Source of the DNA: an uncultured Lachnospiraceae bacterium
GTDB taxonomy: Bacteria > Bacillota > Clostridia > Lachnospirales > Lachnospiraceae
NCBI GenBank assembly: GCA_947174985.1
Contig: CAMWLB010000071.1
Span: 1 to 11,157, forward strand
DNA length: 11,157 nt
Direction of reading: 5' to 3'
Shown here: positions 6,196 to 11,157 of the stretch, in pieces
How the letters are laid out: every line of letters begins with the position of its first letter
How positions within the stretch are numbered: the first letter of the stretch is position 1
Notes under the pieces: model-generated
What the model was told of the DNA's origin: nothing
Databases searched by the model: none
The model's input: only the letters and a program-made list of their open reading frames with translations
Program-made: the position numbers and the translations under genes

Positions 6196-6323
6196 CGACA
6201 AGCGGTGACTGTACACTCTCCCGTGTGTATCCTGATTACAGACACATCATATCTGTTTTCTTTCGTTTCTCACGGTTGTTTCTGCCTTGCGGCAGACATT
6301 ATTGTCTGTACAGTGACTTGTCG
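6196..6323 (-). promoter_or_regulatory. Structured RNA domain in the S10 operon leader (candidate r-protein leader)
   Basis: A long-range helix closes this 128-base domain. CGACAAG (6323-6317) pairs with CUUGUCG (6202-6196), and ACUGUACA (6314-6307) pairs with UGUACAGU (6215-6208); a CCG bulge, one U-A pair and a C-C mismatch lie between them. Inside are: a six-pair hairpin UCUGCC-GCAA-GGCAGA (6296-6281) with a GNRA tetraloop; a five-pair helix CCGUG/CACGG (6275-6271 with 6225-6221); and a five-pair hairpin ACAGA/UCUGU (6256-6238). A competing hairpin CAGACA-AUAA-UGUCUG (6308-6293) shares four bases with the tetraloop hairpin. Regulation by a ribosomal protein such as L4 is inferred from position and structure only. 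Confidence 0.6.
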
Positions 6324-6410
6324 TCAGTTTCCTAACTTGACATTCGCTCCACGGAAAACCTGCCATCCGGCATTACCATTGGCAGCAACCTCGCGTTTCA
6401 TCGCTATCAT
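6324..6410 (-). CDS. Possible leader peptide (upstream ORF) in the S10 leader
   Basis: A 28-codon frame starts MIAMKREVAANGNAGWQVF and ends RGANVKLGN at a TGA (6324-6326). It lies wholly inside the predicted S10 leader. A second in-frame ATG (6401) would give 25 codons. No good ribosome binding site precedes either ATG, and the first is only about nine bases from the predicted transcript start. The same bases can form two hairpins: CTGCCA/TGGCAG (6385-6360) and GTCA-GTT/AAC-TGAC with one bulged A (6341-6323), the second containing the stop codon. The stretch may therefore be conserved as RNA rather than as protein. I do not recognise the peptide. Confidence 0.3.
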   Translation of the reverse strand: MIAMKREVAANGNAGWQVFRGANVKLGN

Positions 6411-6425
6411 GTCACAGCAAGGATT

Positions 6426-6454
6426 AGTATACATGGTATTTTCTAGGATTGCAA
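6426..6454 (-). promoter_or_regulatory. Predicted sigma-A promoter of the S10 operon
   Basis: On the minus strand, -35 TTGCAA (6454-6449) and -10 TATACT (6431-6426) are separated by exactly 17 bases. An AT-rich tract upstream (about 6459-6479, AAATACAATTTTTCTCAAAAA split over the region) resembles an UP element. Transcription would begin near 6419, giving a leader of about 260 bases before S10. Confidence 0.65.
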
Positions 6455-6469
6455 GGGGTTTTTGAGAAA

Positions 6470-6493
6470 AATTGTATTTTTTTATGTACAATT
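6470..6493 (-). terminator. Weak AT-rich hairpin after the acyltransferase operon
   Basis: AATTGTA and TACAATT form a seven-pair stem with a ten-base loop, followed by TTTC on the minus strand. It lies 32 bases after the SGNH-like gene stop and just upstream of the S10 promoter. The stem has only one G-C pair, so termination is likely inefficient, and the same bases may serve mainly as promoter UP sequence. Confidence 0.3.
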
Positions 6494-6524
6494 CAAAATT
6501 TTCTTTCTCTCCCGCCAATTTCGG

Positions 6525-7580
6525 TCAGTTTTCCGGAAAATACGCGGGAATATCATATTCTATCATTCTTTCTACCAGTCCGCGAAGCCGTTCCAGCTCT
6601 TCTTCATAGTTCTGCTTTGTCAGAAGATACTCACTGCCGTTAAGCTGATTCACAATCCACTGGTTGATATCTGCCGAAAAATGCATGGAATCCATATAGA
6701 AGTCCAGATTGCAGACGATATCCTCCTCCGCCAGAAAACTGTATAGATGTACATTCTCGCAGGCCGTCAGCACTTCCGCCGCCCTGCCCGCGGCATAAAG
6801 GCGCTCTTCAAGTCTGCCCTCCCTGTCCACGGAATCCCACCACAGCAGGGAATACGGCGGATAGAAAAAATAGAACTCCGTCTCAGGATGCGCTTCTGCC
6901 ATCTGTGCAAGAAGCGACACATTGGCATCGATAACTTCCCGCTCGTCTGCTCCAAACTCCGCCGCAGCCGAGACAGACGGACGTTCATAATGAAGCAGCG
7001 CGTCTTCTTGGGAAAATGTTTTATACTGCGCCCAGTTGTAGCTCGTCCCTTCGTCATAATCCTGCTGCATGGACACCGCAATCTGATACGGAACGGATTC
7101 AAACAGCACATCCTTATTCAATAGGTAATTGACATCATCCAGAATATTGTTGTTGTACAGATAAAGCGGCATCCCTTCTCCGGTAAAATGATGCTCCGGA
7201 CCTGCACTCAGGGCAAACAAATCCAGACTGTAGAACACATACCTAAGCTCATGGTTCTGATACGCCTCATCTAAATAGTACAGCAAATCCGCTGTGGACG
7301 CCGAACTCTTGATTCCCTTAATCGTCGTGCAGCCAAACGCCCCGTCAAGCCACCGGTTATTGTAATTTTCCGCCACCGAGGAACCGAGCAGAAGCCCGTC
7401 ATATTTAAAATTCCTTATTGTCCCGATACACTGATATTCCGCCCTGCTGATAACCGCCTTGAGCCCTGCAGCCGGCGCATGATAATGATAAAACGGGTCT
7501 GTCAGAATGACAACCGCCGCAATCAGCAGAAAACATGATATGGACTGTATAAAAAAGCGCCTGACAAATTTTTTCTCCAT
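6525..7580 (-). CDS. Membrane-anchored SGNH-like protein, AlgX/AlgJ/DltD-type partner of the MBOAT acyltransferase
   Basis: This 351-residue protein has a short basic N-terminus and one hydrophobic segment (about residues 10-27), so it is probably anchored in the membrane with the body outside. GSS at 66-68 in LLLGSSVAEN fits the SGNH nucleophile block, with S68 as the likely nucleophile. DSMH at 297-300 matches the C-terminal DxxH catalytic pair. This layout is that of AlgX/AlgJ and DltD-like partners of AlgI/DltB transferases, which move acyl groups onto extracellular polymers. It begins ten bases after the MBOAT stop, with AGGAGAG overlapping that stop (TAGGAG), so translation is coupled. 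The polymer and acyl group cannot be read from the sequence. A coiled, charged C-terminal tail (324-341) is extra. Confidence 0.75.
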   Translation of the reverse strand: MEKKFVRRFFIQSISCFLLIAAVVILTDPFYHYHAPAAGLKAVISRAEYQCIGTIRNFKYDGLLLGSSVAENYNNRWLDGAFGCTTIKGIKSSASTADLLYYLDEAYQNHELRYVFYSLDLFALSAGPEHHFTGEGMPLYLYNNNILDDVNYLLNKDVLFESVPYQIAVSMQQDYDEGTSYNWAQYKTFSQEDALLHYERPSVSAAAEFGADEREVIDANVSLLAQMAEAHPETEFYFFYPPYSLLWWDSVDREGRLEERLYAAGRAAEVLTACENVHLYSFLAEEDIVCNLDFYMDSMHFSADINQWIVNQLNGSEYLLTKQNYEEELERLRGLVERMIEYDIPAYFPEN

Positions 7581-7590
7581 AACGGCTCTC

Positions 7591-9099
7591 CTAAAAATTA
7601 AAATACAAAAAAGTACTGACTCCCGTAAGCGAAATCACCGACCACACAAACAGAATTGTCATTTTCCATGAAAACGCTGCAGTCAACTTTCTGTTCTCCA
7701 GACGTTCCTTTGTCGTCTTTCCCAAAGCCAGAAACAGGCTTAAGGCCAGAATGGCAAGGTAGACATACGCATGAAAGTTCCAGAGGAAAGCGGGAAACTT
7801 CATCGAAATTATCTTTGTCGGAATATATAACTCTGCGTAAGATAATTCATTGGCAATATAGTATACAAAATGATAACTGTCACCAGAAAACATCCGTTTC
7901 ATAAAAAGCAGGCTGTCTGCAACGGAATCGCTTCTGAAAAACACAAAGGCAAGACACACAAATCCGAATGTAATGACCTGACAGACAAAGCGGCGCAGTC
8001 TGTGTAAAAAGCCGCCTTTTCCTGTCTCTTCTTTTCCTTGCTTTTTGACAACTCTGTCGTATATTGCATTGACCGAAACGCCCATGCCATGCAGAAAGCC
8101 CCACAGGACAAAGCTCCAGTCCGCGCCATGCCACAAACCGCTCAAGAGAAAAACTATCATGGTATTGAGAACAGTTCTGAGCGTGCCCTTCCGGTTTCCA
8201 CCAAGCGGAATGTAGACATACTGTGTAAAAAATCTGCCCAGCGTCATATGCCATCTTTTCCAGAACTCTTTCACGGAAGCGGACTTATACGGCGCATTAA
8301 AATTGTCCGGTATCCTGATTCCAAACATCCGGCCGATTCCAATCGCCATGTCGCAGTAACCGCTGAAATCAAAATATAATTCAAGCATAAAGGAAACCGC
8401 AACCATGACCGCGCCCGGCGTATCCAGCTTTGCAATTTCTGAAAATCCATAATTGACGGCTTTTGCCAGCGTATCCGCCAACAGCACTTTTTTAGACAGC
8501 CCAAAGACAAAATAGCAGATGCCCTGCGCAAAATCCTCCATCGCAAATTTACGCTTTTGGATATCTTTGAACTGGGGAATGATTTCTGAGTGCAAGACAA
8601 TCGGACCGGCTATCAACTGTGGAAAGAAAGTCACAAAATTTAAATAATCAATCAGACCGTAGTGAGGCGCCCTGCCCTTGCACCTGTCTATCACAAAGGA
8701 AAGCTGCTGAAATGTAAAAAAGCTGATTCCAAGCGGCAGAAGAATATGTTTATATGTAAAATCCGCATGAAATACAGCGTTTAGATTCCCGATGAAAAAG
8801 TCGTAATATTTAAACACACCGAGAATCCCGATATTCACAATACAGCCCGCTGTCAGTACCGCCTTACAAAACGCAGGTTTTTCCGTCTTTGTAAGCAGAA
8901 AGCTGAACAGGTAGTTTACCGCACAGCTCAGCAAAATCACAGCAAGGTAATTTATGTTAAAATATGCATAAAACCACAGCGACATAGCAATCAGAAAAAT
9001 TTGCGCCATATGATACTTTTTCAATTTGTTCAGCCCATACCAGCCAAGCAGCGAAACGGGAAGAAACAAAAAAATAAAAATATAAGAATTAAATAGCAT
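7591..9099 (-). CDS. MBOAT family O-acyltransferase (AlgI/DltB type)
   Basis: The 502-residue polytopic membrane protein has many hydrophobic segments from the first residues (MLFNSYIFIFLFLPVSLLGW) onward. AlgI-type landmarks occur in order: NFVTFFPQLIAGPI (154-167), ELYFDFSGYCDMAIGIGRMF (240-259), EFWKRWHMTLGRFFTQYVYI (278-297), LGGNRKG (299-305), and SGLWHGADWSFVLWG (320-334). H324 is the invariant MBOAT histidine. Such proteins pass an acyl group from a cytoplasmic donor across the membrane to a secreted or surface acceptor; acetylation of a glycan is the likeliest reaction. The length fits AlgI better than the shorter DltB, and no dltA or dltC gene is adjacent. The start follows a weak GGGGCGG binding site. 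Confidence 0.92.
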   Translation of the reverse strand: MLFNSYIFIFLFLPVSLLGWYGLNKLKKYHMAQIFLIAMSLWFYAYFNINYLAVILLSCAVNYLFSFLLTKTEKPAFCKAVLTAGCIVNIGILGVFKYYDFFIGNLNAVFHADFTYKHILLPLGISFFTFQQLSFVIDRCKGRAPHYGLIDYLNFVTFFPQLIAGPIVLHSEIIPQFKDIQKRKFAMEDFAQGICYFVFGLSKKVLLADTLAKAVNYGFSEIAKLDTPGAVMVAVSFMLELYFDFSGYCDMAIGIGRMFGIRIPDNFNAPYKSASVKEFWKRWHMTLGRFFTQYVYIPLGGNRKGTLRTVLNTMIVFLLSGLWHGADWSFVLWGFLHGMGVSVNAIYDRVVKKQGKEETGKGGFLHRLRRFVCQVITFGFVCLAFVFFRSDSVADSLLFMKRMFSGDSYHFVYYIANELSYAELYIPTKIISMKFPAFLWNFHAYVYLAILALSLFLALGKTTKERLENRKLTAAFSWKMTILFVWSVISLTGVSTFLYFNF

Positions 9100-9131
9100 A
9101 ACCGCCCCGTTATTTTTACAAATTTTTACTC

Positions 9132-9160
9132 ATTCTATCAAATTTCTCAGGGGAAGTCAA
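9132..9160 (-). promoter_or_regulatory. Predicted sigma-A promoter of the acyltransferase operon
   Basis: On the minus strand, TTGACT (9160-9155) and TAGAAT (9137-9132) are spaced by 17 bases, with TGA directly before the -10 giving an extended -10. Transcription would start near 9125, leaving about 25 bases before the ATG. This is the best-matching promoter in the window. Confidence 0.75.
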
Positions 9161-9204
9161 AACAAACGCCATAACTTCACATTGTATTTCTATCCATATT
9201 GTTG

Positions 9205-9251
9205 TATATTTACATAAACGGCCGTCCGACACGGTTCTACATTATTATAAT
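9205..9251 (+). promoter_or_regulatory. Candidate promoter region of the methyltransferase gene
   Basis: Two alternatives are seen on the plus strand. A perfect -10 TATAAT (9246-9251) has no convincing -35 and would leave about 16 untranslated bases. A TATATT (9205-9210) lies 17 bases after TTGTAT (9182-9187), a poor -35. Which is used cannot be decided from the sequence. Confidence 0.35.
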
Positions 9252-9273
9252 AGGAAGAAAAGGACTTTATCAT

Positions 9274-10134
9274 ATGTGGATTGCAGATAATTGGAAGGAT
9301 TATGAAGTACTGGACACCTCTTCGGGAGAAAAGCTGGAACGATGGGGCAAATATATACTGGTTCGCCCTGACCCACAGGTCATCTGGGACACGCCCCACT
9401 CGCATAAGGGCTGGAAAAAGAAAAACGCGCATTACCACCGCAGCCAGAAGGGCGGCGGCGAATGGGAGTTTATTGATTTGCCGGACGAGTGGGCTATCCG
9501 CTACCGGAATCTGACCTTTCACTTAAAACCCTTCAGCTTTAAACATACCGGCCTTTTCCCGGAGCAGGCGGTCAACTGGGACTGGTTTTCCGAATTGATT
9601 CGAAACGCCAAAAGACCCATCCGCGTACTGAATCTTTTCGCCTACACGGGAGGCGCTACCCTTGCCGCCGCAGAAGCAGGCGCACAGGTCACCCATGTTG
9701 ACGCCGCAAAAGGCATGGTTGGCTGGGCAAAAGAAAACGCGGCTGCCTCCTCTCTTTCGGACGCACCAATCCGCTGGCTGGTGGACGACTGCATAAAATT
9801 TGTGGAGCGGGAAATACGACGCGGCAGCAAATACGACGCCATCATCATGGACCCTCCCTCCTACGGGCGGGGACCCAAAGGCGAAATCTGGAAAATGGAG
9901 GACAGCATTTGGCACTTCCTTGAACTGACGGTTCAGATATTATCCGATGAGCCGCTGTTTTTCCTGCTGAATTCCTACACCACGGGACTTCAGCCCGCCG
10001 TACTCTCCTACCTGCTGAACATGACGGTTGGAAAGCGTTTCGGCGGCACGGTAGAAGCAGCGGAAATCGGGCTGCCTGTGTCGGAAAGCGGGCTTGTCCT
10101 TCCCTGCGGCGCATCCGGACGCTGGCATCGATAA
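9274..10134 (+). CDS. Class I SAM-dependent methyltransferase, RlmI/COG1092-like
   Basis: The 286-residue protein has a Rossmann methyltransferase core. The SAM-binding loop is VLNLFAYTGGATLAAAEAGA (118-137), the acidic end of strand 2 is VDAAKGMV (142-149), the adenine-side acidic pair is DD (171-172), and the catalytic motif IV is DPPSYGRGPKGE (193-204). These match the family containing the 23S rRNA methyltransferases RlmI and RlmK. Unlike RlmI it shows no clear PUA domain; the roughly 90-residue N-terminus (MWIADNWKDYEVLDTSSG...) is a different, probably small beta domain. RNA is the likely substrate, but the base is unknown. The start at 9274 is preferred over an upstream ATG at 9199 because AAAAGGA lies nine bases before it and the upstream peptide is low complexity. 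It is divergent from the MBOAT operon and convergent with the HD-GYP gene. Confidence 0.85.
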   Translation: MWIADNWKDYEVLDTSSGEKLERWGKYILVRPDPQVIWDTPHSHKGWKKKNAHYHRSQKGGGEWEFIDLPDEWAIRYRNLTFHLKPFSFKHTGLFPEQAVNWDWFSELIRNAKRPIRVLNLFAYTGGATLAAAEAGAQVTHVDAAKGMVGWAKENAAASSLSDAPIRWLVDDCIKFVEREIRRGSKYDAIIMDPPSYGRGPKGEIWKMEDSIWHFLELTVQILSDEPLFFLLNSYTTGLQPAVLSYLLNMTVGKRFGGTVEAAEIGLPVSESGLVLPCGASGRWHR

Positions 10135-10143
10135 TTGGAGGAA

Positions 10144-10169
10144 TAAAAGCTCACATATCAAAGCTTTTA
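10144..10169. terminator. Weak convergent hairpin between the methyltransferase and HD-GYP genes
   Basis: TAAAAGC (10144-10150) and GCTTTTA (10163-10169) form a seven-pair stem with a 12-base loop. It starts nine bases after the methyltransferase stop and overlaps the last codons of the HD-GYP gene. It is symmetric enough to work on either strand, but the U-tracts are short and the stem is AT-rich. The two genes are only 16 bases apart. Confidence 0.35.
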
Positions 10170-11157
10170 AACTTCTCGTAAATATTTTCATACTGCTCGT
10201 TGATTTCCATGTAACGTTCCATGGTCACATCGCGCTCCTTTTCGTAGTCCCGTATGATGGCATCAAAATTACCTATGACTACCTGTACTATCTGGCTGCA
10301 TATCTTTCCGTTTTCTGCATCCGAAGTCAGGATATCTTTTATTTTCTCCGCCGGAAAGGAATCCTTGTAGCTTCTCTTTCCGTAGAGCGCGCTCAAAATA
10401 TCCGCTACTGCCGCAGTTCTTTCAAGCTGCGAAAGCTCTTCCGCCCCAATCCCTGCGGGATACCCCGTTCCGTCAAGCTTCTCATGATGCTTGGCTGCAA
10501 CGTCTACAATCCTGTCGTCAAGAACCCCTCTTAAAATTTTGTCGGAAATCACCACATGCGCCTTCATAACCCGCATCTCTTCGTCTGTCAGGCGTCTCGG
10601 CGCCTCCAAAATGGAGAGAGGTATCACAATCTTGCCGATATCATGTAAAAGCGTGCCATAGTAAAGAATCTGCAAATCCGTGGTCGATACCCGAAGCAGC
10701 CTGCCGATTGACAGCGCAAAGTTCTTGGTCGCCATCGTGTGAATAACGGTCTGCTGGCTTCTGAAATCAATGGAATACACAAGCATCTCGAGGAAGCCCT
10801 TCTTTTTCTTCTCATTTAAGTTTATCCCATCAAAAAGACTTGCCAGCTCCTGCTGGTATGCATCCGTCTTCATTTTTTCCATGAAATTAAACTTGGACTG
10901 TGCCAACTGAAAGAGCTCCATGGCACGCGCAGAAAACTGTATATTATTTTGTTTTACAAAGTAATCCTTCTCCATGCCATGCCCTTCCATGCGCATGAAT
11001 ACGTCCATTTTATCTGCAAGCGCCAGAAATTCCGTTTCCTTCAGCCGCCTGCTCTTGATATGTTGATGCAGGTGATACGGCAGGTGGTGATAAAGCACAA
11101 TTTCCGCCATATCATCTACCGGAGAAAGATATTTTAAAAATAGGTAACCATATATGG
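10151..11157 (-). CDS. HD-GYP cyclic-dinucleotide phosphodiesterase, N-terminus cut by the window edge
   Basis: The first ATG in the window (11110) gives 319 residues, but the frame upstream stays open to the edge and reads IYGYLFLKYLSPVDD before that Met, so the gene is almost certainly longer. Numbering from that Met, the HD-GYP domain has H124, the HDIGK motif (156-160), H185, HHEKLDGTGYP (208-218) and D237 in ADILSAL. All the expected metal ligands and the GYP motif are present, so it should hydrolyse c-di-GMP or a related dinucleotide. Upstream, IVLYHHLPYH (4-13) and FLALADKMDVFMR (28-40) resemble the second half of another HD domain lacking the GYP residues, which suggests a tandem arrangement with a degenerate first copy. 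The C-terminus (287-316) is helical and charged. No membrane or receiver domain is visible in this part. Confidence 0.88.
   Translation of the reverse strand, partial: IYGYLFLKYLSPVDDMAEIVLYHHLPYHLHQHIKSRRLKETEFLALADKMDVFMRMEGHGMEKDYFVKQNNIQFSARAMELFQLAQSKFNFMEKMKTDAYQQELASLFDGINLNEKKKKGFLEMLVYSIDFRSQQTVIHTMATKNFALSIGRLLRVSTTDLQILYYGTLLHDIGKIVIPLSILEAPRRLTDEEMRVMKAHVVISDKILRGVLDDRIVDVAAKHHEKLDGTGYPAGIGAEELSQLERTAAVADILSALYGKRSYKDSFPAEKIKDILTSDAENGKICSQIVQVVIGNFDAIIRDYEKERDVTMERYMEINEQYENIYEKFKSFDM

Noticed and set aside
6337..6342. Plus-strand TTGACA as a promoter -35
   Set aside because: No acceptable -10 lies 16-18 bases downstream and no plus-strand gene follows.
6324..6518. Longer 64-codon version of the S10 leader ORF starting at 6518
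   Set aside because: It would begin upstream of the predicted transcript start and run through the promoter. Only the part from 6410 onward could be translated from the S10 transcript.
6529..6540. Perfect palindrome TTTTCCGGAAAA at the end of the SGNH-like gene
   Set aside because: It has no loop to form a hairpin and no U-tract, and it lies within coding sequence. It is most likely chance.
7880..8254. Minus-strand 124-codon frame inside the MBOAT gene
   Set aside because: It lies in another frame of a well-supported MBOAT coding sequence, and its composition is not protein-like (many Cys, His and Trp).
9199..9273. Upstream in-frame start for the methyltransferase at 9199
   Set aside because: The added 25 residues are low complexity, there is no ribosome binding site, and the better ATG at 9274 has AAAAGGA nine bases before it. 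Candidate promoter elements also fall inside the extra segment.
1..11157. CRISPR arrays, tRNA or rRNA genes, insertion sequences, phage genes
   Set aside because: I saw no regularly spaced repeats, tRNA-like folds, transposase or integrase motifs, or long terminal repeats.

Overview
The window is from a low-to-moderate GC Bacillota, most likely a Clostridia member of the Lachnospiraceae type. This rests on the ribosomal protein sequences, strong GGAGG ribosome binding sites and the neighbouring gene families; no rRNA gene is present to fix the taxon.

Left two thirds (1-6454, minus strand): a canonical S10-spc ribosomal protein operon read right to left, in the order S10, L3, L4, L23, L2, S19, L22, S3, L16, L29, S17, L14, L24 and the first 13 codons of L5. 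All are intact apart from L5, which is cut by the window edge. Two junctions overlap by 14 bases (L4/L23 and L16/L29), with the downstream ribosome binding site inside the upstream gene. Four wider gaps (S10/L3, L23/L2, S19/L22, L29/S17) each hold a GC-rich stem-loop ending 25-29 bases before the next start codon.

The S10 gene has a leader of about 260 bases. It runs from a predicted sigma-A promoter (6426-6454), through a possible 28-codon upstream ORF, then a domain closed by a long-range helix (6196-6323), to a stem-loop that places the S10 Shine-Dalgarno in its loop. This looks like a cis-acting regulator of the operon and is the most interesting part of the window.

Middle (6525-9160, minus strand): a two-gene operon for an AlgI/DltB-type membrane O-acyltransferase and a membrane-anchored SGNH-like partner, probably esterifying a cell-surface or exported glycan. 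It has its own well-formed promoter and lies upstream of the ribosomal operon in the same direction.

Right (9274-11157): a plus-strand class I SAM-dependent methyltransferase of the RlmI/COG1092 type, divergent from the acyltransferase operon. It converges with a minus-strand HD-GYP cyclic-dinucleotide phosphodiesterase. That frame stays open through the window edge, and its visible N-terminus looks like the end of a degenerate first HD domain. I found no tRNA, rRNA, CRISPR, insertion sequence or prophage gene.
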